Below are positions 51,312 through 64,000 of a stretch of 64,000 bases of DNA, one piece after another. Location of the stretch: NCBI GenBank assembly GCA_013399305.1, contig VXAI01000198.1, forward strand, positions 1,295,943 to 1,359,942. The letters run 5' to 3'. Position 1 is the stretch's first letter. Every line of letters starts with the position of its first letter. Under the pieces are notes generated by a model, which did no database searches, had not been told where the DNA came from, and saw nothing but the letters and a program-made list of their open reading frames with translations. The DNA comes from Rostratula benghalensis (lineage: Eukaryota > Chordata > Aves > Charadriiformes > Rostratulidae). The translations under genes and the position numbers were made by a program.

Positions 51312-54300
51312 TGACTTCTGGATTATAAACAACTGAAACGGCTTCATTATTTATTTTTTTTAGGTTATTTTGGTGCGGGTTGATTTATTTATTTGAATGA
51401 CTGCTGTATTCTTGAAGGGTTGGATTTTTTTTTCAGACTTCCACTTTATGGTTTTTTTACAGATTAAAGCTTTCACAGTTACCACAGTGTTATTTTTATT
51501 TATTTATATTTTCTTCTCATTTCCTGGCTATTTAGAATAAACTGCTTTCCACAATCCCAGGAGAAAATGCTTCAAAGCTAATGACCTTGTTAAAGGTTCA
51601 CTCATCACAGTAAAATGTCAAACAAGGTACTTTAAGGTAGTAGAATTGGATGGCAAATGTTTCTTTACATTATTATTTAGACAAAAAAACATATCCAACA
51701 AACCCATACCTAGAGGTAGGCCTGTCGATTCCATGCATTTAAATGTCATTCATGTCCATGGCTTTGGCATTTTATGTCAGGTTGAATATAACAGGGACAC
51801 TACCAACACAGTTAATGGAGCTGCTTCTGGAACTAAAGACTGTTTTTCCCTGGAATACTGGCAAATGCAGACATTCTCCCTAAAAAATCCTCAGGACTGA
51901 TGTTTGTTTTTATAAAACCACTCGTGTCTCGGGGGATACATCTCAGCTAGCTAGTGTAGTTATTAGTTTTCCCTTTCCCACCTAATGACCCAGTGAGAAC
52001 CAGACACACAAACATCTACTCCAACACCCACAAGTGCTTGGCAATTGACTTTCCAGTGTGCAGGCACTCACCCTCACCTGTCCCCAGGCACAGAGGGTTG
52101 CAGTGGCCATGGTTCAGGAGAAAGAAAAAAGGAAAAGCAGGCCTTTGGAAACCCTCAGTTCTATGGTGGCCCTGTTGGACTGTTAAAAGCACAGCTATTT
52201 GTGCAATTTAGATGGCAAGCAACTATGGATCCAAACACCTTTACACTTTGCAGATCTTCAGATTCAGAACTTTGTTACTTGAACCATCTCCAGAGCTGAA
52301 CATAATTGAAGTTAGGTAGTAATTAAATTCCTCAACATTGCATGGAAGTGTAATGTGTTAATAAAAAAGTAATTGCACCTTCATTGTTTCAGCAGGTTTG
52401 GCTTAATTACGTGGCAGTTATATTTCTCTCTACTTAGTCACTCTCAGCGAGGGCTCTCCTTACCATCTGCTGATATTTAATTAATATATGCTAAATGTCC
52501 TACTATATTATTAAATCTCATTTAGAAGTGTCCTTAGTATCTCTGTATAGGACTGCCTATATTGCAGGAGAATGAGCAGGGACCTTGCCTTGTATTTAAA
52601 TAATTCAGATAAAAGAAGGCTCATTAATGAACAAGAGGTGTTATCTTTCCCTCTAGAAATGAGCAAAACGGGAGGACAATTATTCCAGAAATGTAATGAA
52701 AACCTGGAGATTTCCCAGAGGTAACATTTATCTAAAAATCCTTACACACTACCAGATCTGACAGTCCTTCCAGTCCTTCTGGCTGATGCGAGGCAACCCC
52801 ACTACTAGTAACTTTTGTGTTGCTCTACATCACAGGAGAAAACAACAGATTTAATTTTGGATTTGTGAACAAAACAGAGATAAATCTCCTCTACTCAAGG
52901 AACAAAAGATTTGCACTGGGACAGAACATAAAGTAAGTTGGCCAGGATAAAGCTTCAATTGCAGAAGCTCGCTTCCCTGACAGCTTTATTTTTTCCCCTT
53001 TGCAAAATATACCATGGAGATTTTACATATATTATTGCATAACTCGGCACATCAGTTAAAATATTCCTCCAAATGAAAAATGGATAAAAAATAGCAAGGT
53101 ATAAACATGGCAGGATCAGGCTATGATCTGAAGCCTCAGAAATAAATGCAATGGCCAAGATTTTCAAAAATGTGCATGCGTGAGAGGAAGAAAAGGAACT
53201 GAGCATGTAATCGTATTGGAAGAGAACTGGGAATCTGAAGTCAATTAATTTCACTGCTTTCATTCTTTCCTCACCAACCCCTGTGTGTCTGAGTCCAGTT
53301 CCAGCTGTCCCCAGCAGAACCAGGATTTCACATACCAAAAAACCTCTGCAATAACATCTCAGTTTATCACCCGAGCAAGTAGGTTAATGATTTGTCATTA
53401 CCAGGTCAGATCATGACCCAGTTCTAGCCTACAAAGTGCTTCTTTGCCCAACAATCTAAGCAGAACAGTGTTGGAAGGCAAATGAATGTATGATGTGGGG
53501 ACAAGACAGTAATTTAAACTTCCTCAGAATACAACAAGAATGAACTTTTGCAAAGCTAGAATTTAAATCAGGAATAGTATCAAAGTCAAAACCAACTCCA
53601 ATAACCTACCTACTTCACAGTTTCCCTTTGGGACAGTGTTTAACAAAAGATATTAAAGCCTGGAAGAGTTATGAATGCAAATACATTAACTTACAAAATT
53701 ATCTCTAATCCAGAATTCCTTTTCCATCTTCAAAAATACCAACTCTAGCCTCTTTTTTAATAACTCCAGATTTGCCTCATATTATTTTCCCAAAGCTGTT
53801 GTGTAGTATATTTCATGCTGAATAAAGAAGGCGGCAAGTGCTCCTAACCAGTAAATATCATCTTGTACACAAAAACAATTAAGAGGATTTGAAGTTGCCT
53901 CTCCTTGTATCTTACAGGTCTGATGTAAAAGTCATTGAGATGAATTGAAAAATTTCCACTGCCTTCAGAAGGCTTCTGTTATCTCTGTACAAATAAATAT
54001 ATTTCCTGATGCTTCATTTCCCCTTGAACGATTACACTTTTAGTAAGTCATGCATTTAAAAAGGAAGGACACAGAATTTTAATAAGTAGATTTTCTCAGT
54101 GCACCTTATGAAGAATGTAATTAGATAAACCTATTAATAGCTAAACTACAAAGTAGTGACAAACTACATGTCCATTCAGATCACCATAGTTCCATATTTA
54201 CAGACTATAGAAAGTTAATGGTCTTCAATGATCACAATAGAAGTGAATTCCATTTTGTTTGCATTTTAGCCAAACAGCAGTGGCTCTAACAGCTCGGCCA

Positions 54301-57300
54301 TGCTAATGCTGCTTAACCTTACATGGATATTTATAGTCTTACCTCTGTAGAATTCTCTCTAAACAGGTTTTGAAGCAGCTTCCACACTCCTGAGGCAAAT
54401 TACAAATGAAATCCATGAAGAATTGGCAAGCAGCTTCCTACAACTCTGAACAACTAATTATGTTACAATACCTTTCAGATGGCTTAGGCAAAATAATCTC
54501 TCTGATATTCAAGGAGTCGAGGCTTGGTAGAATTTCCCCGATGAGCTTCACTTGATATGCTTTGGGAGTCTCCTACATTGCACATTAATGCCGGAAACAG
54601 TTGTTGTATTTTGTACTGCTTAATTCATTACTTTGTTTTACTTATGCACCTCCTACTCTCTACTACTACAGAAATGGTTCATTTACAGATTTAAACCCTG
54701 GATATTGGTGGTTGCTACAGTCAGTAAGCAGGCATAAATGCTAGCAGGAGAGTGACTTAGTGTACAGAAATATTGGCATGTTTAATTAAATCTTAACTCC
54801 TGCTGGTATCACAAAGTTCTCTTAAGAAACAGTGGACAAAGAACTGAGAAACAGCAGGATGGGTACTGTATATAAATCACTGAAGAGGGATTCGGAATTC
54901 GATTCTAGTCATGGTGTTGCCATAGAGTAAATAGCCCAGAACCACATTGCTAAAAGAGAAAAAAATGTAGAAGTACCTAAATGTAGTAAGAGCCTTATTC
55001 CAATGCTAACCGTGACTCAGACATTTCAGAGACTACGCTTTTTTTGCTGTTTACTGACTTAGCCCACCAACTGCAGAACAAGGTATCAGAGTTCAGGAGC
55101 CTTAATTACCTTGTGATGATACAGCAAAAGACATCTTGGATGGCAGGCCAATGTCACCTGAAGGTTAAGGATGTGCAAAAATTACAAGATAATTGGCTTT
55201 CATCTGCACTATGCAGTGCCTATATGTCCACGGGTCCAAGGTTTTCTAATATACCTCAGCTGTGATGAGGGCAAATACCACAAACAGGTTTTGGTGATTG
55301 CAGAAGCCATAGGGCAGATTAATCATACAAGCAAAGATTATTTTATTGGTATTATCTACAGTAACAAAACCTGGGGGAAGAAAAAGTGGAACATAAACAC
55401 TATTATATCAAACAAGGTCTTTCACATTTGTCTATGGGGATTCAATGGATATTAAATTTTCATTGCATAATTTGTTTATTGTTATTTTGGATAAGTAGCT
55501 TCATTTACCAAAAATCTACTTAAAAGCTGTTGGGGGTGAGCTACGACTACCAAAGCCTTTCTTTTTTTTTATCTGTCTCTATGAATAAAAGTAAGAACAC
55601 AGACCTAAAATGTTAAAAGGTGATAACAGCCTACCAGAAACCTGGCATTTTCCCTCTCTTCAGAAAATAGCTAACAATGCATTTCAGTCAATCTGTAGAA
55701 CACCACACACTCATCCATAGAAACAACCTTGAAACACAACTTTCCCTGACGTACTTACAGTCCCCTGCAACACCTATCAGTCATTGTTTCAGACATTACT
55801 CTGCTGCTGTCTTTTACACAGCTCTCTCTGTTTTGTTACAAAGACTACTCTAGGATTCCTCTCAATTCTTCCTGGCTCCCGGTGTTTTCTGCAGAACACT
55901 CCTCAAAAAACTCAGCAAACTCATCTCCCCAGCTTTTCTAGGCTACCTCCATTACAACCTCTGTGTGGTTTTGGCTGCCTACGGATATGGAGGGCTTTTT
56001 TTCTTGTACAGAGCAATGCCAGCTACCCAACCTGGTTTTCGCTCATGAGAATTAAATTTGATTCAAGGTGCAAAAATATTCTAGATCTTCAGATGGCTGC
56101 AACAATCCTGTTATGAGTTGCCTGGAAAAGTACTGAGAAAAATTTCAAGAGACTATTAATACTTTTAATAAGTCATTTTCTTCCTGGAGCTTTGCCATTT
56201 TTCAACAGTCCATTCAGAAGGATACGACTAATAAATTTACTTTGCTTTTGATGAGTTTTGATTGTGCTATACTTAATTGGGGTATTTCCACTCACCGTTT
56301 TGCCTTGGTAACAACCTGTCACATAGACCTAATGCTTTTAGCACTGGTCTGTTTCCTCCTTTCCATCTACTCCTCCTTCTCCTCCTTAAAAGGTTCACAA
56401 CAATCCCATATTGCTCCACAGTTCATCCAAAAAGTCATGTCCTAGTAATGCTGTCTCAAAATTGGCCCATTCTACATAACAAAGAAGATGTGTCATAAAT
56501 AACCTGTCACAGTAATGTTAAGTAAAAGACACAGAACAGTTCCCAAAAGAAAAAAGATCCCATTTACGACATTTCACAGACATTCTTACCCATTTTCATA
56601 AAGATTACTGGTTTTAAGGGGACACTTAAAAATAATAAACTTGATATAATTATCTAGTGCGAATGAAGGGATGAGGATTAGCAGCTGATTAAAACGCTTG
56701 CAGAAAATAGTTATGATTAAGTGAAGTAATCCTTCAAGAAACCCAAGGTGGCATCAGATACATTTTGCTATGGAGATTGCGCCCAAGCATTCAGAAAGGC
56801 TTCTTGTACCTTTTTCTCAAAAGCCCAGATTTATTTAGGAATCCAACGGGATCTGACCTGCACTCACATAAAATTATAGTCTCCAGGACAAAATAAGATC
56901 TATTCCCCAGCTCTTTCCTCCAATATTTAATAACAGAGCGTAGGCATTTAAGAGCTCTTGCAGCTGCAATTGCAATGCAGAATTTTCCATAAGATATTTT
57001 ATTAATTAATCTTATTTACTGACTCACTGAGCAAGTGCCCTCTAGCTTGCCCTATTCCAGCTTTAAGAGCGGCTTCACAAAGTTATTAGAAATTATACAT
57101 TTTCTATTGCCCTTTCCCTGTATTCTCTTCATTACTCTGAGCAGATACAGAGACACTCTGTAGGGTGTTCCACGATGGGAATATTTCCCTGCTGCACAGA
57201 CACTTTCATAATTGGAAAATTATTTCAGGAAAGTAAGCTGTGAAAGGCTATGTTCTGGATGCAAGAAAGGCAGCCTTAGTCCTGTTCGAACCTTGGTTAC

Positions 57301-60300
57301 GAACTGCCCAGCAGATTTCACTGTCTGGCACCCCTTCAGAATTCTGTGGCGTTTTTCTGGTTCCCAGGTCACAGTGATGTTTATTTTACAAACACTTCAG
57401 ATGGCTTAAGGCTCTGCTTGTTCTTATCTTCATACCTGAACTGGCAGAACAAAATGCATAAGCTCTCTTCACCTACTTCAGGGTCACACAAATTAAAGCA
57501 AACGCTGATGAAAGTGGTCTCAGCTCATTTAGATGATTTTCTGGCAGTTTAGTGGGTGCTGTTCTGCTGGCTGTTCTATGGGATGGAGTCAGAAACCCCT
57601 GCTGACAGCCAGCAGTGAGCCGCTGGGCACTTTAATACCTGAGCTCTGGAAAAGAACATGTCCACTCAGAAAACAGCCACTACAAAATCCCTTCCGTGGA
57701 CATAATGAAATTTATTTTGAAGCCCCAAATTGGACTGAATCCCACAATGCTGCACACCAAATATGATATGAACACCTAATACAGTACAATATCTGGCTTC
57801 AAGGAGTCTGCCATCTAAGCAGAGATGACAGACACCTGATAAGAGAAAAAAATTCACGTAGATACAAAAAAGAAATCCTTAAAGCACAGAACTGACTCGC
57901 CCAGTGCCATGGCGACCCAGGCAGTCAGACTGGACACTGAGTTTGCATTTTCCAATTGCCAGCATAATGGCTAGAAAATATGAACACCAGGTACCAAACA
58001 CTGCCATTCTAACTTTATAAGGGCTTTCAGGGAACAACGTGAGGGCAAGGGATATTTACATGTATTTTGCACTGGTGAAGATGAAAACAGAAGATACAAG
58101 GCAATGCACAGATTCTTCCTATTAGTGTCATGTTGCTGCTGTAACTTGCAGAGAGAGGCAAATGAGAAAACCAAAACAACTCTCATGGTAAAAGTCCAAT
58201 GTAATCTGCTAGGATTGAAGGTGATGTGACAATGGAAACCAGTCACAGATAAAAATTGTTTCTTCTAACACTAAAGAAACTATATTATGATAAGGAAACT
58301 AGTATTTCTCCATGAAAAAACCCTTCCATTTCACTGTAGTATCTTAGCCTTCAAACTTCCCCCACCTTAACTAAGCATTTTTTTTTGTCTGAGCAAACTG
58401 ATTGTCTTTAGAGAAAAGAGGAAATGCAATAGTATTTCTGCCATCTTTTCATGCTTTTTCCACTCGTTACAGTTCTTCTCTCATTTCTCCTGCCCCACTT
58501 CCTATTGCAATCATGTTTTCATAAAAATTCATAATGAGTTTTTCACTTAAAGAAACCTGGGACTTTTGTAGATTTCATTCTTCTGAAGAATCCTGTAAAA
58601 TGTATTATAAATACAGGTAGAAAATTTTATTCCTAATAAATAATTCTCTAGTCCTTCCTATTTCCTTATAGAATATTTGTTCTCAGTTAAGTTTTATATG
58701 ACTCTTGCACAGAAGAAGGGTTTAGTTTTAATTTGGCATCTACAACACCAGCCTCTACTGCAAAGATGCCAGTTCAAATCCATCGTCTTTCACTAAGCCT
58801 AGCCAAAGCCCTAAAGAGTTTGTAAGTGCATCAATGGGTCCCTTGAGCCATGGGACGATGGTATTTGAATATAATGCAGAGAGTCAGACCATCAGCCTCT
58901 CTGTCACCAGGCAAACAGTCGAGATGTGAGTGATGCTCATGAACAGCAATAATTTAATTGCATGCTGAAATGCATGCTTTTAACGTTCCAGTCCTCCTGA
59001 TCTGAACTACGATGAAGCAGGGCTGCAGCCAACGTAAGAACTATGCTTGGGCTTCTTTCCACGGTGGAATGTCAGAATAACTCACAACAAAGAAGATGCT
59101 GCAGGCAATGCTCAGGGTAGGAAGTTCAGTCTAAACAGAAAATTAGTTTCTACAGGAATATCTTGCAGTGAGTGGTCAACCTAATACAGGGTTCTCTTGA
59201 CAATATTCCCTTCACATTGAGCATCACATGGCCTCACTGGGAATGTCAGATTTGCAGAGCTGTGCCAGGTAAAGCTTTCTGCCTACCCTGGATTACACCT
59301 GCGTGTGGAGGTGAAGGGGCTGGAGAGCCGGGATTACCAAGTCCAGTTTGGAGATGGAAGGCGCCTTTACAGACCTTATCCAAAGTGCACTGCCACCAAC
59401 TGAACAGTTTTCCAGCCTGCATATCCCCAGCCTTAATTCATTTTAATGTAATTTGGAAGATGCTTGTAACATCAAACATATCGAACTTGTGGTTAATGCC
59501 TTCACTCAATTGCATGGGAAAGTAGCAGAGTACTCATCTATGCAGAATCCCGGGAGCAAGGCCCTGGTTTATATGATACCTCGAGTCCTTGCTACCCATG
59601 TAGAACCAACAGCTTTCACAGAGCTGGCATGGCACTCATCCTTTTTTATGTTGCAAATTAAATAGACATGCTTCACTGCTGTAGCTCAGCAAGCTGGAGT
59701 GAAAATTCACCCTTGAATGTACAAATCAATTTTGGTTTATATTTTGCTCCTGGGTGCTGGGCTATGACACTGACAAACACAGAGATGCATGACAAGTATC
59801 TTTTAGAAAAGGGGAAGGATAGAATATGGTGGAGGGGGGAGAGGCAATTCCTCTGTGTTTTCATTTACAAGCTGTTTACTAACACATCTAACATCGCCGA
59901 GCATGCTCTGGTGATTGGCATTATCTGCAATATGTGCATAGCAGCTGGGCAGAGATGGTGCCTTCCCTTTACCCCCTCCTCAGCTCTATTTTCTTGTAGA
60001 TGGCAAGCAAATGTCTTCCCTTTCAAAGAGTATTAAACATCAGTAATGTAAGGGAGCAGAAAGACTAGCAGGCTGGCCATTCATTCCCTATGAATCATCC
60101 TGCAATTTCTTAGTTTGACAATTGTGCCTCATATATTTTAATACCGGGTTTGAAAGAAGAAAGCAAGTCAATTCATTCCTTAACAGCTCCCTGTAATTTC
60201 AGCTCGCTCTTTACTTACGTGTGAAACCGACTTGGGTGAAAAAGGTTAGAGGCAGATGAATTTCAAGTTTCAGAGCTCAGGAAAGGCCAATAAAATGTGC

Positions 60301-60630
60301 AATAATCTTAATGTTTGGGTTTCACTGAGCTGCAAACACCTTTTGTATTAACTGATAAAAGACCACTAATGTTGCAACAGATGCTTTAAGTTTTAAGGAG
60401 ATTTCCTGACCTCCTTTGCAAACTTTGAGTTACCGGCTACAAAACCTTCAATAAGCTCTTGGAAAGTACCAGCACTGGAAGGCACAACTGCAGAGGCTTC
60501 ACCTGTCAAGCATGACCTCTTGGTCATCTAGGCATAGAAGAACAAATGAATTTTAAGAAGAGTGAAAAACTTTCTGCAGGTTTTCTGACCATCATAGGTT
60601 CTGTTTCTTATAAAACTTTTCTTCTTCCAG
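51312..60630. other. Non-coding stretch with possible regulatory elements, no gene recognised
   Basis: No exon with supporting splice sites and domain content is found. AT-rich stretches with homeodomain-type cores occur at about 52470-52740, and overlapping palindromes occur at 56951-56974. Open frames of 60-127 codons look random in composition. Confidence 0.55.
56951..56974. promoter_or_regulatory. Chain of three overlapping perfect palindromes
   Basis: AGAGCTCT (56951-56958), TTGCAGCTGCAA (56958-56969, with a CAGCTG E-box at its centre) and TGCAATTGCA (56965-56974) overlap end to end. Basic helix-loop-helix factors bind CAGCTG, and TTGCAA-type half sites are bound by bZIP factors such as C/EBP. 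Function is inferred from motif form only. Confidence 0.3.
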
Positions 60631-60697
60631 AAAAAAAAAAAACCACACCCCCCCCAAAAAAAAAAAAAAAACCAACCAACCCCAAAAGCCCCAAAAG
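60631..60697. repeat. A/C-rich low-complexity tract
   Basis: Twelve A, a short CCACA spacer, eight C, sixteen A, then CCAACC and CCCCAAAAG units. It contains only A and C until near its end. On the other strand it is a T/G tract with G runs. Confidence 0.9.
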
Positions 60698-60966
60698 ACT
60701 GAATTACACTAGGGAATGAAAGAGTGACTTGGTTGAACTGAGCATGCTGGCATTTACATAACATCTAGGATTATTGGTCATTTTTATGCTAAGCACTTAA
60801 ATGTGTAACTCCCCTTGAAAGGCCCAGTGCAAAACCCTGCTCCAAACAAGTCTAATGCCCTGTTGTAACATTCAGTTCAGTACAAAGTACAGTAAAATTT
60901 GGTATTAAAGACAGGATTAATTCCTTGGAGATGTGCCCATGAGATAGTTGGATATGTAATTTTGGA

Positions 60967-61046
60967 CCAGATCTTCTGCTGGTAAGTCAGCAAAACTGAG
61001 CTAAACTCAATACAATTGCATCCATTTACTGCTGGAGAATACCTGA
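60967..61046. repeat. Relic of an ancient palindromic interspersed repeat
   Basis: The left arm CCAGATCTTCTGCTGGTAAG and the right arm around CCATTTACTGCTGGAGAA form an imperfect inverted repeat with a centre containing GAGCTAAACTCAATACAATTG. This matches my recollection of a sauropsid repeat with CAGATCCTCAGCTGGTGTAAAT arms and a centre like AGCTCCATTGACTTCAATGG. A second piece, ATGCTAAGCACTTAAATGTG at about 60787-60806, may belong to the same or a related old element. The family name is uncertain. Confidence 0.45.
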
Positions 61047-61450
61047 GGCATGAATCTCTCACAGGCATTGAGCTGGAAATATCTGCATGTGCCCAGTTAT
61101 GGCAGAGTTTCTCTTGATTATCATTTGTGAAATTTATTTAAGTCATAATGAATTTGGCACAATATTTTGTTATTTTTCTCTCCTAAAGTTGAAACAAAAG
61201 CTCTCAGCTGCTATGTGGCTCAGCACAAAACTGTTGTAAGAAATAAAGGAAGGGGTTTTGCTGATTTCACTACTCTCCAAAGCAGACTAATGTCATCTGG
61301 ATTAAATGAACCAGAAACTTTGTTTCTCCTGCTTGCCTGCACTTACACCATCATCCTGTTTTTCATGTTCCTGCACAATTCTGAGTATCCCAACCCCACT
61401 GTACCACCATAAGTAATATTTATCATCTGCAAAGTCATTCCTTGGATTGA

Positions 61451-61469
61451 TTTTTTTTTTTTTTTTTTT
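61451..61469. repeat. Poly(T) tract, 19 T
   Basis: A pure run of 19 T. No retroelement body is evident on the minus strand. Confidence 0.9.
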
Positions 61470-64000
61470 GCAAATGCACAGATTAAAGTATCTAATACAG
61501 GGTTAAGATGTACCCCCCCTTTCCTCTCCTTCCCACCCATCACCTCCCACAGTTACTTTACATGCTGCATTCACAAGCAATGGGTCTGGAGAATAGCACT
61601 GCCAATCCTAGCACCATGAGGCTTTTCCATGGATCATAAAGAATGCTATAACAACCAGAAAAACAGCTTCCAGGAAGAGAGGGGGAGAGTTACGGAGGTG
61701 GTGGAGATAGAGATTCTTAGCTTCTCTCTCCTGTGAACTGCCAGCCACACTGCCCTGCCCTGCACATAAAGCAGGACATAAGAAGAATATCAAACACACC
61801 TGAAAGAATGGACGGTCTCTTTTGATTCCCTACTTATACAATCAATTCAGAGATTAGAAAACAGATATGAATTGTTTTTCACACTGCAGGATTTCTGCAA
61901 ACAGAGCAGGAGAGGGAAATTAGCAATATTAAATGCTACCTCGTAAGTAGGCTGAGCTCATTCATTGCCAAGCTACTAGCAATTCAGTTCAATGCCTGCA
62001 AGAGAGCTATCAATCACAAAAACACTTGCTTTTGTATCTGTGCTAAAATCCATACACTTCCACTCTATTTTCTGTTTTATTATATTTGAAGCCATAGTTC
62101 CATAGATCATCTGGATGTCTTTAGTGCAGCCATCATCATTTCATGAGATGAAATTACATATATAAAATCTCTACTCAGACTGCTCATCTACTGGAGTTAT
62201 CTTACACAGATTTACCTGGTAGGACAAAACTACTGAGTCCTGACTGGCTGAAACTCTTCCCCTTTCTCACTCTCCTGTTGGTCCCCACTAGCACCAGCTG
62301 GCACTCTGTGGTCCAACTGTGGCAGTGCACATTATCCCTTCCTGGTTTAAACCTGACATGTAGCCAGTCACAACCAGCTGTACGGCTGTGTCAGGCGGTA
62401 TCTGATGGCGGCATTTGAGTCCCCAGTTCCTGGACAGAACATGCATCCCAGGTCTTCCTCGATGAGGAATGTATTCCTAATCCTTATGACCCCCCAGAAG
62501 GATTTAAAACACGGGCTGAGCACAACCAGTCTACAGTCTAAGAAAGCAAGTAAGAACTTAGCACTTGAAACAAACACATATATATATAGGTAGAGTTCAT
62601 AAACCATGACTTTAAACTACCAGAGCCTGGCTAATACTGCAGTCCTCATTAATTCAAATTTCAGGCTACTACTTAAATGCAACTTAGTGCAGATCAGCCA
62701 GTTTAATAAATAACAACTGGTAATTGCCACAATCACTCCTCCTCCTGTGTATTTTAACCTGAATTTGCATGGGACAGTTCCACATCACATTTTTTCATTC
62801 ATCCTGGAGTATGCTCATGAGTGGGGAGAACTACAGAAGAGAACGCTAATACCCGTATTTTAGGGAACTGGAACTTTCAAACAATACATCAATTTGGAAC
62901 CGTCCACAGACAGACACAACTTCAATTCATCATTTCCTTCCTCGGGAAGAAAGAGTTTTCAGGACAGAATATTATGGATGAGCACAAGGAGTTGGTAATT
63001 GGGGTTAAAGATTGTGCAGGCAATTTGTTACCTACAAGTTTCTCTCCAGAGCTGATTATAATTGCAGCTGTGTGAAATATTCTTGTCTCCTGAATTTATT
63101 GGATATTTATTTTGGATTCAGAGGAGAAGGTTTCATCTAGGATGCACATATAGACAAGATAGTGTAGTTGGCTTCTATCTAAAACAACTCTGGACTTTGA
63201 AAACTCAGATTCACAACAAACCACAGAAAACAAATATTCTAAACCAACCTCCAAACAAGCTTGTACCCTCTTTACTATGAAAGTTTCAAAACCCAACAGC
63301 ATTTCTGTAACCCATCTCTTCTTGATTACTGAAAAATGACAGTCATGCTAATTATTCCCATTTCTGGGGAAAGCAAGCTTACATAGAGATAGCACCTGAG
63401 ATCGTAAACTCCTCTGGGGCAGGAACAGAACTTGGGACTCTCAGTATGGGAATTCCACCAAAGAGGCCCAGTGCTCCTCTTCAATTTCATCTATTGAGCA
63501 AGGCTGCACTGACTTCTTGCTTTAATTTTATAATCCCTCTTGTACTACATTTTGCATGGAAGTGCATTTTATGGATTTAATGCATTTTGGCAGAGCTCAT
63601 TTCTCCCAGTGATGACAACAGTGAGCATCAGGAATGAGCACCACTGATAAAACACTCTTTCTGCCTGAACATATTGTTGGGATGCTGCATCTGGCCTGTG
63701 TGAATGGCATTCATTATAGCTGGTACACCAAGATAATGATATGCTGCAGCCAATTATGTCATTCACTTGCTTTCTTGCCAATTAGCTCTGCCTGTCTAGC
63801 TGGTTCCAGTAAGGCCTGCTGCCAAGACTGAGAAAAGAAAAATGCTCTAGCCTTTGAGAATATGCATAATGCAGTTTTAGTCAGTTTTCAGCCACCTTCA
63901 GGAATCTCAGGGCATAGACAGATGATCACAATCAACAAGACCAAACTTCTTTGGAAAGCACCAGCTGAAGTGCATTTTATTTAAAGTAAGTTGGTGCTAT
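61470..64000. other. Non-coding stretch, no gene recognised
   Basis: No exon is recognised. It holds an (AT)n run at 62578-62588 and an enhancer-like stretch at about 63640-63800 with CAATTA at 63751-63756 and CCAATTAG at 63778-63785. Confidence 0.55.
62578..62588. repeat. (AT)n microsatellite, short
   Basis: Five to six AT units. A minor simple repeat. Confidence 0.8.

Noticed and set aside
52955..53338. 127-codon minus-strand frame with membrane-like segments
   Set aside because: Hydrophobicity follows from T-rich codons. No motif, splice context or start signal supports it.
53930..53985. Possible further copy of the palindromic sauropsid repeat
   Set aside because: Only short TCATTGA- and CCACTG-type words agree, which is too little to separate from chance.
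59668..60036. 122-codon plus-strand frame in sequence that looks conserved
   Set aside because: Residue pattern and Cys/Trp content look random, and no splice or start evidence was found.

Overview
The window looks like vertebrate nuclear DNA, most likely from a bird. It has no operon-like packing and no long reading frames. It contains one GC-rich CpG island, A-rich and dinucleotide simple repeats, and very few recognisable transposons. The best-preserved interspersed repeat (about 43747-43830) has the avian/reptilian CR1 LINE 3' end. Two older palindromic repeat relics (about 38107-38165 and 60967-61046) resemble a family I recall from bird, turtle and crocodile genomes. The species cannot be determined from what is visible.

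The only gene I can support is a first coding exon on the minus strand at 21420-21513, inside a CpG island at about 21090-22060. It encodes 31 residues that form a signal peptide and ends at a phase-1 GT splice donor. The gene's first intron would run leftwards from 21419 to at least the window edge, more than 21 kb, with no further exon that I can recognise. The promoter and 5' leader are broken by a 98-base run of N (21712-21809). The product is therefore a secreted or membrane protein with a very long first intron. The N-terminus is compatible with an UNC5-type netrin receptor (UNC5D-like), but 31 residues of signal peptide cannot name it and I leave the symbol blank.

From about 22 kb to 64 kb, upstream of that gene, I see no gene on either strand. 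This is about 42 kb of moderately AT-rich sequence. It has a few simple repeats, the CR1 relic, a CpG-enriched patch at 28399-28795, and several stretches that look like conserved regulatory elements: clusters of homeodomain-type TAAT/CAATTA cores, GATA pairs and short perfect palindromes. The layout fits a developmental gene with a large intron and a regulatory desert upstream. That reading is inference, and cross-species alignment would test it.

I found no CRISPR array, rRNA, tRNA or intact mobile element, and no undescribed system that the sequence convincingly supports. The strongest unexplained items are the identity of the exon-1 gene, the orphan CpG patch, the protein-like 91-codon frame overlapping enhancer-like sequence at 47812-48087, and a diverged tandem duplication at 51002-51062 in which every CpG of one copy is TpG in the other.
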